DNA of 64,000 nt from Mytilinidion resinicola (lineage: Eukaryota; Ascomycota; Dothideomycetes; Mytilinidiales; Mytilinidiaceae): assembly GCF_010093595.1 (NCBI RefSeq), contig NW_022985458.1:527808-591807 (forward strand), given 5' to 3'. The notes beneath the pieces were generated by a model. The model was not told the origin of the DNA, did no database searches, and saw only the letters and a list, made by a program, of their open reading frames with translations. A program made the translations under genes and the position numbers. Positions within the stretch are counted from its first letter, which is position 1, and each line of letters opens with the position of its first letter. Shown one piece after another: positions 55,499-64,000 of the stretch.

Positions 55499-57158
55499 AT
55501 GGACGTCGATGAGCGTATCGAATTGGTGCAGAAGGTGCAGGGGGAACTCTGGGAGGACCGCCTGAACGAGACGCATCGAAGCGGCTGCCTTTGCGAATGG
55601 GTGTCAAGCTTCCGTCGCGACCGCCTCCCCTGCCGGCTCGCGGATAACGACCTTCGTTATGGCTCGTACAATGCTGGATCCAAGTTCATTTTTGGCGATG
55701 GCACCGCCTGGCTGCTTCGGTTCCCGCGAGTTGGTAAGGTCCATGATAGCTATGCTGACGAGAAGGTCGCCATGGAGGTTGCTGTCATCGATCTTATCCA
55801 CCGTGAAACCACAATACCGGTTCCGAAGATCCAGGCCTGGGGCGTTGCAGCACAAAACCCTCTCGGGTTAGGTCCCTTCATCATCATGGAGTTCATCCAG
55901 GACGGCGTGAGCCTGAACGACCTGCTCAAGGACGTCAACGGCGGCACGAGACTCCTGAGGGAAGACGTCAGCGACGACGAGATGGAGACCATCTACAGGC
56001 AGTTTGCCAATTTCCTGCTTCAGCTTTTTAAGCTCGACTTTGACCACATCGGCAGCCTAGACCCTTTAACTCCAGGGCTCCGCTTCCCAATACGGCCGCT
56101 GACTTGGAAGGCTCATGACATTCTCCAAACTGGAGGAGTCGACACTTTCAGTACGCCCCTTTGGCACTGTCTTTACACTCCCACTAACAGAACAATCTCT
56201 AGGTGATAGGAACAAGGGCTTTTCATCGACGACCAAATACTTCCAGTACGTTGCCGAGCAAGATTGGGAACAATTTATCCGCCAACCGAACTCAACGTAC
56301 GGCCGATACGATGCCATGGCCAAGTACCGGTCATTTAAAGCCCTAAAGTCTTTGATACCCAGCTTCGTTCACAGCGAGTACGACCGTACCAAGTTCAAGA
56401 TCATCTGCGACGACCTTGGCTTGGCGAACTTGATGGTTAGAAGCAGACAAGACCTGACGGTCATCGGTGTGGTCGACCTTGAATGGTCTTACATCGGGCC
56501 CGCCCAGCTCTTGGGCTCGGCTCCATGGTGGCTTCTCATGGACCGGCCGACAAACCAGGCGTGGGACTGCTACAAGGGGGAGCCAACTAGAATCGTTGCC
56601 CGTTACTTTAGATACTTGGACATGTTCAAACGCATTCTGGAAGAAGAGGAGGCAAGAACACCGGGTTATGAGAACAAAGAGCTCTCTCAGCTCGTCCGCT
56701 GGTCCGAACACTCGGGCGCCATGTGGGTCCATATGCTGATCACAGCTGGCTTCAATGATCCCTGCAGTTTCCCTTTCACCAAGCTGGTACAGCATGTAGG
56801 TACTGATGAGTGGGAAAGGCGCGAGAGAGAAGTCAGCGAAGACGAGGTTGCGGCATTCGGCGCCCGGAAGGTGGTGCAGTTGGAACAGTACAAGTGTGAC
56901 CTAAAGAGGACCGAGGCACACATAACCCTTGTGGACGAGGGCAAGATGAGGAAGGAGGACTTTATTGCCATACATTCCCTTTCTCAAGCCCCCTTCTCAG
57001 GCATTAAAGACCTCCGCCCCCACGACTTCACAGAACCCCACAGCATCACACACCCTTCTAGTTCCGCACCCACCTCCCAATCCACAACGCTCGGCCCCTA
57101 CGAGCCCTTCCCCACCCAATCCCCGCCGCGGATTTCATCCGGGCCCCTATACCTTTGA
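55499..57158 (+). CDS. Aminoglycoside-phosphotransferase-like (APH) kinase, fungal type
   Basis: Model: exons 55499-56150 and 56203-57158 with a 52-bp intron (GTACGC, branch CACTAAC, acceptor TCTAG), giving 535 residues. N-lobe features are YGSYNAGSKFIF (residues 54-65) and a Pro-Val-Pro-Lys strand (near 107-110). The Brenner-type catalytic segment reads IICDDLGLANLMV (about 284-296), with Cys where bacterial enzymes have His, and the metal-binding segment reads VVDLEWSYIGP (about 307-317). Cys in this position is common in this fungal subfamily as I know it, so it need not be a defect. The Pro/Ser-rich tail of about 60 residues is extra. Substrate unknown. Probably cytosolic. Intact. Confidence 0.85.
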
Positions 57159-57227
57159 CTATCACGGAATGATCGTGTCGGTAGATGTTGCAGATTAGCC
57201 TCAGCTAGAAATATCAGCAAGCGCACA

Positions 57228-57527
57228 ATGCTCGATAGCCCAACACGAATTTTACCGAGCTATCCTACAAGCGATGATACGGCTTCTATTGAAGCTACAA
57301 CTCTACCTACCGACGCTACTGCTGGGTGTGTATCGAAGTCGAGGAGGAATCGCCAAGCCACTCAAGCCGCGCAATACACTGCCGACTATCTTTGTTGTTG
57401 TGAGCCGAGGATTTTGAAGGACATAAAGCTATTTGCCAGACACGGTGGTCCAGACCTGTCGGACCTAAGGAATGTATGTATTGCAAGATGTTTACCGGCT
57501 TGCGCCAAGGCTAACGATGCTCTCTAG
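57228..57527 (+). pseudogene. Fragment of a fungal hypothetical gene
   Basis: 99 codons. The segment LFARHGGPDLSDLRN resembles a motif I recall near the N-terminus of fungal transposon-associated hypothetical proteins. The frame ends shortly after, and downstream sequence to about 57720 has only shorter frames. Probably a remnant. Confidence 0.3.
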
Positions 57528-57874
57528 TACCCCCAACCTATCCATCCTTCCGATCACACGATGAGCTCGAGCTAATCGACAACTGATGAACTTTCTTCGG
57601 ACTACAGACGTCCAGCCAAGCGTTCCAGCGGGACAAGGCAATCGCACCAGACTCAACGAAAGCGATGCAACGCGGGAGGATCTAGCAGTACCAGACATGG
57701 ACATGCATCAACCATGACATCCGCTTCAGGGCTCTCCGGTAAGCGACGCGACAACTTAGTAGGAAGAGTGGTCATAGATGAATGGCAAATTTCAATGTTG
57801 GAAAGAGCAGGCACTTGTAAAGGAGCAGAGCGAAACTCTAGCTGATGTGTGGGTTTACTATGATCAAGGCTAGC

Positions 57875-58231
57875 CTAGCCAAGGATGCGAGAAATGGAGG
57901 CATCGGCCGAACAGCTCTCCTTCTTGACCAACTCCTCAGCCCGCTCAAGCAGCGCTCCATTGAGGCTGCTCACTAAGGCCATTGTTGGTTCCCATAGCAG
58001 CGTACGACTCAAAGACCCATCCTCTTCCAAGTAGACACGGTCAGTATCCACAACTTCCCATTCGTTGCCGCGGCAGCGACGGGGAAGTGGCAATGTGTGG
58101 CGAAGCGTTTTCTCTTCACAAGAATGCAAGCGCGCTGATGTCTCTCCTGCTTCCCTCGCTGTCTGTGTCGCCATACTTGAGCGACGAGGTTTGTACAGAG
58201 CGAGCGCTACCTGCTTGCCCACTCGCTGCAT
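57875..58231 (-). CDS. Hypothetical protein fragment, 118 codons
   Basis: Minus-strand frame of normal composition ending DASISRILG. The DNA for that end (57888-57909) is duplicated at 54335-54356. No domain is recognised. Possibly the 3' exon of a larger decayed gene. Confidence 0.3.
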   Translation of the reverse strand: MQRVGKQVALALYKPRRSSMATQTAREAGETSARLHSCEEKTLRHTLPLPRRCRGNEWEVVDTDRVYLEEDGSLSRTLLWEPTMALVSSLNGALLERAEELVKKESCSADASISRILG

Positions 58232-58422
58232 GATCGACGTCTGGTCGAATGTTGTTTATCATTGCCAACTAAAGAATTCCAGAGCCTTGTTAACGAGATA
58301 CATGTTGGAATATATCACCTCACTGTACCCATCCCTGCATCCATGGTTATCGGAAGTTTCTTCCAAACCGCCAGATTGAAATGGAATCCAACTCCCGTTG
58401 ATTTGTTTCTCGGCGTCAACGA

Positions 58423-58889
58423 TTAAGGCCGTCTAATTATAAAGCAAGAGGAAGGATGAGCCGTCGACGCGCATGAGGAGCTGCTAGTGCGGCTCGGGGG
58501 GTGGGCGGCCGCTATTGGCTGGCGCTCGACAGCAACTCCATCGACCTCGCGCCCATCATACCCATCACCGTCGCACGCAAGGCCAGCGCCAATGTCGCCA
58601 GCCCCGGCACAATGCCCGTCTGCGGGCGTACAATCCAGCTCTTGACCATGCACAGCGACCATGTCCATACCGACGACCTCTATCTCGCGGGCGCACAAGG
58701 CCGAGTCGCCGCTCGGCAGGCAGCCTGTCGTTCACGCCGAACTGAGAGGCTGCTGAGCGAGACATCAGACATGGCCGACGGCAGGCTATGGCTGTGGGTG
58801 TGTATGCTCCCTATACCTAGTGTGGTCTCCTTTCCTCTCTCCATGCTAATGCTGCTGTAGCTGACCTTACGCCCGCCGCGCAACTTCTT
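58423..58889. other. Unassigned normal-composition sequence
   Basis: Overlapping frames on both strands (58501-58860 plus, 58423-58698 minus) with no recognisable domain. I cannot choose between them. Confidence 0.3.
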
Positions 58890-60166
58890 CTATGGCCTCG
58901 CCCGGCCCCTCGAAGCTATCTTGCAGCCTACGCCCACCCACAATCGCTCGCCGGCCTCCGAGTCGCCAGTACCAACTCCCCCCGATCCCTGTAACTCTCT
59001 GCAAGTCCCAGCACTATGCGTCTGTGACAAAGTGTCAGATATGTTTGCATAAAGTGCAGGGGAGGGAGCCGTCCCTGGGGTGCCGGCACTGGAGTAGGCA
59101 TCTCTGAACGTCGTGAGGTTGGCTTCCGTAGCACCTCCCACATAGTTGCGGGGTTTGTTGTCGGTGTTGACAGCAAACCTGGCCTTGAGGGATCGTGGAG
59201 CCTTGGATGGGTCTCTTTGGTCCAAGAGGTGTCTTCCGTATGGCCGGTCTTGCCACAACCAGGATAGGCGCATTGCAAATGACTTTTATCCTCACGCTTT
59301 AGCCTACGGCCGCCATTATAACCAGTACTACCACTGGGACCAGTGTTGTTGCTCGCTTCCTTCCGTACCCTGTCTTTGGTCTTTCTTTCTGCCTTTAACT
59401 GGATTTACTTGGCTTCTTTAACAAGAAGGCGGTTGTAGAGATAGTCTAAGTCAGGAGCGTTATTAGATTTGGTCGAGCGGATCCAGTCGTACTTCTCTTT
59501 GAAGTCGCGGAAGTTTGGTGGAAGGCCATGTAGAAGAGCAGTGGCAAGCATGTCGTCGGTCATGTCATATTTAACGGTTTTGAGGTCAGCCGTGATCTGG
59601 CGCACCCGGTTGGTGTACTCAGTCATGGATGAACAGTCGTCAAGCTTGAGCTCATTGAGCCGATTCAGTAGGATATCGCGGGCACGCTCATTGGTGACCG
59701 CGTATCGCTTCTTGATAAAGTCGTAGGCCTCTCTGGCGTCTGCACAGTCTTCGATCTCGATCTTAACGCCGTCTGAGACCCAGGCGTCAAGTAGCTTGCC
59801 TGCAAGCTTCATTCTTTCTTTGGCGGTCTTGTGTTCATTGTAATCAATCTGCCACCTAAGGGTGTTGTTGGTGGACATCATGGTCTGGGCATCATCTGCC
59901 TCGTCATCATCGTCGGTTGAGGGAGTGAAGGTCTGAGCTGTCCTCTTGGTTCGCATAGACCGACGAACTTCTACTTCGACAAGTTTTACGAAGTAGTCTT
60001 CTTTCTTAGGCTTGGAAGGGACGACTTCCTCGCCGGTAAGATATTCAAGGATATCATTTGCTTTGGCCGCGCACTCAAATTCACGCTTCCAACTAATGAA
60101 GTTGGTCTTGCCTTTGAGCTTGCGATTGTCTTTGACCTCGTCCATCTTGGAATCAGTCATGTCTGT
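58890..60166 (-). pseudogene. Truncated Ty1/Copia gag
   Basis: Minus strand. The gag ORF (start at about 60160, MTDSKMDEVKDNRKLKGKTN, to 59405) contains the typical Copia blocks FISWKREFECAA, ARDILLNRLNELKLDD, EYTNRVRQI and LLHGLPPNFRDFKEKY. After a stop at 59405 a shifted frame holds a zinc-knuckle-like CAYPGCGKTGHTED (about 59278). No protease, integrase or RT follows. The element is cut at about 58890. Composition is normal, with little RIP. Confidence 0.8.
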
Positions 60167-60260
60167 AGTCTGTAGTCTGGGTTCTGGGTTCTGGGGTCTG
60201 GGGTCTGGGTTCTGGAACCACTCGTACCAAGTCAAAGCATAAAAGAGAGGCTTATAACCA

Positions 60261-60429
60261 GTTGGAGCTCTGAACTAAGGATACAAGTGATCATTCATTC
60301 TATCTATCAGCTAGACACTTACATATATAGGTTCGTGATGTGCCGTCGCACCATTGTGTGAGACCACGGTCACACCACTGTTTGACTATACCTGGGATCC
60401 AACTGGTTTATTTCTATTTAATCCCAACA
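60261..60429 (-). mobile_element. 5' LTR of the Copia fragment
   Basis: On the minus strand it begins TGTTGGGATTAAATAGAAAT and ends GAGCTCCAAC, directly followed by TGGTTATAAGCC, a likely primer-binding site similar to those matched to initiator Met-tRNA. The gag start lies about 100 bp further on. Confidence 0.65.
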
Positions 60430-60439
60430 GAGTACTTTA

Positions 60440-61181
60440 ATATACACTGAAGCCTCCCGCCGAACATACTATTCTAAATAAGGTGGCGAGGCCGCAAGAC
60501 AAAGTACTGTAAACGCTTATCTTGCCTATAACTCTAGTAACAATACAGGCCTTTATATTGTTGCATAATCTAATTAAACAAGAGGCTAATAAGCCAGGTA
60601 GTAAACAGCGCCTACAGAGGCACGTACAGAAGCTTGCTAGTGCTGCTTCGATATCCTTTGCCAAACAAACCCTACTTCAGGATCAGAATCGATTCTTATA
60701 CAAACTAAATAAAGAAGCCAAATGTCGCCGATCGACCAAGTCATTGATCCTAGGGAAGGCGAAGGTAATGAGCTATGAGGGCCTTGAGGAGGCACGAGCG
60801 AACCGTGCTGCGAAGGATATAGCTAAGGGCAAGGGAAAAGGACAACGCGGTCGTCCGCGCAAGAATCCTGCGCCGGAGGCAGAGGTAGAGGCGAGCAAGG
60901 GAAAGCGCGGTCGTAAGCGCAAGAGTCTTGCGCTAGACTCTGGCGCAGACGCAGATGCAGACGCAGACGCAGAGGCGGATTCGCTAGAAGTAGAGGCGGG
61001 CAAGCTAAAGCGCGGTCGTAAGCGCAAGAATCCTGTGCCGGAGGTAGACGCAGAGGCGGGTTCGCTAGAATTAGAGGCTGGTTTATTAGTGCCAAAGGAC
61101 AAAGTGGCGCGGATGAGCGAAGTTGAGCCAGCGAAGGTCCCAGCAGCGCCGTTCAGGGCCCCAGTGGCGTGGATGTACTAA
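60440..61181 (+). pseudogene. C-terminal tail of a Pogo/Fot1-type transposase
   Basis: Open from 60522. KVMSYEGLEEARANRAAKD, then AT-hook-like RGRPRK and two RGRKRK segments in an acidic Ala/Glu-rich background (DADADADAEAD), and the ending KVARMSEVEPAKVP..APVAWM. This is the usual tail of fungal Fot1/Pogo DDE transposases. The catalytic domain is missing upstream, where the sequence meets the Copia LTR. Three related repeats of about 100 bp make up the tail. Confidence 0.7.
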
Positions 61182-62094
61182 GACGGTGTTATTGCGGGCA
61201 ATCTTTCGGGGAGTTACGCAGGTTATATAGGAATGAGAGGATAAAGTTTGAATAAAAATGCCACTTCGAAATGTGTTGGCCATTGCTGACTACTCTAGAG
61301 TCGTCCGCACAGCCATAAACCTAACAGCCACAAGCTTGCCTAATCGGATGACGGAGTTCAGAGGGGATAGCTTGTGGCGTTTTGTGCGTCTGCTCTGGGT
61401 TCGGGCAGGAGGGCGCACGCTTCATAGCGCAAGTGAAGAGTGTCGTAGCATATGGAGGGAGAGGGTATGCCAGATGCGGAAGAGATCAAGGGAGAATTCC
61501 TAACAAAGTGTCGTCGCCATGGAGACGTGGCTGACGCAGTAGGCGCCAAGAGGATCAGCACAGACTTCAGCCTTGACCAGATCTGATCTCGGGATGAAAC
61601 AGGGATCAAACCTTGCCCGCGATCAGAATCCACCGCGGGAGCCAAAACGGGATCTACAGATTGTGGCACTCTGCTAAGGGAGATTCGAGGATGCGGTTCG
61701 ACAAGTCCAAGTAACGTCCCCTATGCCGCAACGAATCTATTGCTTCGGCATCTTACTCTCTCCCTCGCAATTCAATCAAATTATCGTTAGCCTGCTATTA
61801 TTCTTTAGACATTTCTCCCCAGGAAACTAGTGCGCAGCTAAAAAAGTACGACGTTCTTAATCATACTATCGATGATTCCTTTCAGAGCATCCGGAACGGC
61901 ATTAGCTTTACACCCCTCCTGCACCACGATCATCTCCCATATTTCATATTTTAGAGTATTAAACCGATAGTTCCAGGATGAAAGAAGATGCCTCTTAGGT
62001 TTGAGGCAAAAGGCCCTTGGAAATATATATTCCGGACTTATCCGTGCGAAGGGGTCCGTAGTGTGTCTTGGCAAAAGGGTTTAGCGCGCTTACG
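61182..62094. other. Unique sequence, no gene recognised
   Basis: Short frames at 61258-61503 (plus) and 61358-61669 (minus) overlap and lack known motifs. Confidence 0.4.
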
Positions 62095-62212
62095 TACAGT
62101 GTCCCCCCCTGTACGGACTGGACACAACCGTGCGCAAAACAAGGGTTTTTGTATGTAAAATCCCTTGTTCTACGCACGATCGTGTCCAATCCGTACAGGG
62201 GGGGATACTGTA
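62095..62212 (+). mobile_element. 114-bp hairpin MITE with TA duplication
   Basis: The core 62097-62210 starts CAGTGTCCCCCCCTGTACGG and ends with the inverse (CCGTACAGGGGGGGATACTG). About 50-bp arms run nearly to the centre, so the whole element is a hairpin. TA flanks both ends. The termini and TA suggest a Tc1/mariner-derived MITE. Confidence 0.85.
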
Positions 62213-62655
62213 GGGCAGCCTGTATTGACGCTGTCGGCTCAGCTATGCTCGCATGTCTGTTCGGAATCACGGGGCGCCGCCGATCATGGCGCGGACGCAG
62301 TCAGGCCCCCGGCGCGCCTGCCACGTCCGCACCGCGTGCGGGCGGACGTTTGCACTCTCCAACAGTGCGACAGCGGTGTGACACGTTCGCTTCATGCTAG
62401 CTCCAGATTGCCGACTGCAAATGACTAGAGAATATAGGTCGATAGAACGATTGCCGTGCGTCAGTTTGGGTGACGGACTGCAATGGCGACGAAAGCGTCC
62501 GCCCACACGCGACACGGACGTGGCAGGCGGCGCTGGGGGCTGACTGCGTCTGCGCCGTGATTGGCGGCGCTGCGTGATTCTGAGCAGACATGCGAGCTCA
62601 GCTGAGCCGGCAGCGTCAATACAGGCTGCCCAGAACCATGGAACCCAGCAACTCT
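62213..62655 (+). mobile_element. GC-rich element with inverted repeats of about 150 bp
   Basis: The left arm begins GGGCAGCCTGTATTGACGCT and the right arm ends with its inverse at about 62633. The arms share CAGCTNNGCTCGCATGTCTG, GCGCCGCC, GACGCAGTCAG and GCCTGCCACGTCCG, with about 15-20% divergence. The interior is about 100 bp. No target duplication was identified, partly because the hairpin MITE abuts the left end. Open frames inside are not credible genes. Confidence 0.65.
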
Positions 62656-62855
62656 CACGAATCTTCAGCATAGGGGAGATCGTGGAGTCCTGCACTCGAA
62701 CCATGGCGGCCTCTAGATGGCAGCGACTGAACTTATTCCGGAAGGATCGTCAGGACTCTGTACTTATCGACCCGATATTCTGCCTCTGGTCAGGCTGACG
62801 TTGTAGCAGGCTGACAGCTCATCGAAGCGGCAAGAACCGTCTAAGGCATCGGCCC

Positions 62856-64000
62856 ATGGCCTCAAGATCGTGGCGGAGGGAGAGCAGCCGATGTTGGAGT
62901 AAGCCATCCGTAACATCACAAGAGTCCGTACTGACGGTGCCCAGCATTGTTGCCGTCCATGGCTTGAACGGACACCGCGACGAGACGTGGACGGCAGCGA
63001 ACGGCACCCACTGGCTCCGCGATCTCCTACCAAAGGACATCCCAAATGCGCGCATATTCTGCTGGGGATACGATGCGAACACGCACGGCAAGCGCGTTAG
63101 CCACCAATTCCTCCACGATCATGCCGAGCAGCTAGTGTCCGACCTCTGCCTTAGGAGAAAGCGTACAAATGTGAGATAAGAGCGGACATTGATAAGATGC
63201 GGTTCTGACAGTGGAAGACCATGAAACGACCAATAGTCTTCGTGGCGCACAGTCTGGGTGGCATTATCGTCAAAGGCGTTAGTCTTGCTCCTCTCTATTG
63301 TATGCACAGCTGACCTGGCCCAGGCTCTTATTCACTCGGACGCGGCGCGGAAAGGCGCACTAGACGAACATCGATCGATTAAGACGTCGACGTACGGAAT
63401 CATTTTCATGGGCACACCTCACCAGGGCGGCAACGGAGTGCAGTTTGGAAAGCTGCTGGTGAATGTGGCATCGGTATACAAGGCCACCAACAGCCGGCTG
63501 CTAGAGCATTTGGAGCGAGACTCGGAATGGCTCCAGCAGCAGCTTAGACAGTACGGGCCGATCAGTGGGGAGTTTATGACAAAGTTTGCGTACGAGGAGT
63601 ACGAGACTCCGACAGCGCTGGGTCATTCAATCATGGTATACCTTCACGTTGACCATAGGTATCGCGAGTACTGATGATACAGGTGGTGCCAAAAGCATCT
63701 GCGGTCGTTCCAGGCGCAGCCGACGCTGAGCAGATCATGATCCACGCGGACCACAAAGAAATGGTCAAGTTTGAGTCAAAAGAGGATAATGACTATGAGA
63801 AAGTTTCAGACCATTTAACTATTATGGTTGAAAGTGCAGGCAGCGTTATCGGCCTACGGTGGGAAGAAGAGGTTAGGGTTGATGCGGGTATGTAGCCCCA
63901 GTACGTGGTTGTCGATAATAGCGATGACGGTAACTGTCTATAGCTCGAAGCAATCTTGAAGAGAGCTTTTCTGTCGTCTTGAGCTTGTCTGAGGCCTCTG
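62856..64000 (+). CDS. 5' part of an esterase-domain STAND/NLR-type gene (runs off the window)
   Basis: Model: exons 62856-63170, 63212-63277, 63324-63635, 63683-63887 and 63944 onward, with short introns of 41-56 bp. All junctions keep frame. The alpha/beta-hydrolase domain has VAVHGLNGHRDETW (about residues 33-46), the nucleophile elbow VAHSLGG (Ser near 119) and IIFMGTPHQGG. The order matches the SesB-like esterase domain at the N-terminus of fungal NLR-like proteins. The last exon (RSNLEESFSVVLSLSEAS) resembles the linker that precedes NB-ARC/NACHT domains. An apparent stop at 63893-63895 lies inside a GTATGT-started intron and is probably not used. Such proteins act in non-self recognition or programmed cell death. 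The downstream architecture is not visible. Confidence 0.75.

Noticed and set aside
62267..62704. 145-codon minus-strand frame
   Set aside because: Lies across the inverted-repeat element and repeats itself between the arms, so it is structural, not coding.
1..64000. tRNA, rRNA or telomeric repeats
   Set aside because: Reading both strands I saw no convincing tRNA T-loop/anticodon arrangement, no rRNA blocks and no TTAGGG arrays. A covariance-model scan would settle the tRNA question.

Overview
The window looks like a gene-poor, transposon-rich accessory segment of a filamentous ascomycete (Pezizomycotina, most likely Eurotiales; this is inference from gene families and from 41-98 bp introns with GT..AG and CTAAC-type branch sites). 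Long TA-rich tracts (about 1-4100, 18760-27450, 38300-54300) carry recognisable retrotransposon and transposase proteins whose Gln and Trp codons have become TAG/TAA. That is the pattern left by repeat-induced point mutation (RIP) at CpA. Blocks of normal composition sit between these tracts.

Layout. 1-4454: Gypsy gag/protease relic, two non-autonomous Mutator-like elements, and a decayed DUF7924-type gene. 4455-12570: no convincing gene, but several tandem arrays: a decaying TATA-containing repeat (6110-6900), a roughly 160-bp satellite with a 120-N gap (8330-10830), and a second TATA-bearing array (10840-11830). 12573-13708: an apparently intact two-exon HMG-box gene of MAT1-2-1 type. 15220-18760: GC-rich tandem repeats and a minisatellite. 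19094-27450: an inverted pair of young LTRs, old Gypsy remains, and a truncated MULE transposase.

27450-37637 is a 10-kb island of normal composition bounded by two inwardly facing, inverted copies of the same MULE end. It holds an AflR-like Zn2Cys6 regulator (apparently interrupted), a DHA1-type MFS exporter and a CTF1-like Zn2Cys6/Fungal_trans regulator. This resembles the regulator-plus-exporter part of a secondary-metabolite cluster with no biosynthetic enzyme left. 37637-54300 is nested transposons: MULE, four more MULE-derived palindromic elements or fragments, a near full-length Gypsy chromovirus with LTRs, two clean solo LTRs, and a three-deep nest of solo LTRs in which every layer still has its 5-bp target duplication.

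54770-57158 holds a small charged protein gene and a fungal aminoglycoside-phosphotransferase-like kinase gene. 57200-62700 has gene fragments, a truncated Copia element, a Pogo/Fot1 transposase tail and two MITE-like palindromes. 62856 to the window end is the 5' part of a STAND/NLR-type gene starting with an esterase (SesB-like) domain.

Exon structures were derived by hand from splice consensus and reading-frame continuity. They should be read as models, not as transcript-supported facts.
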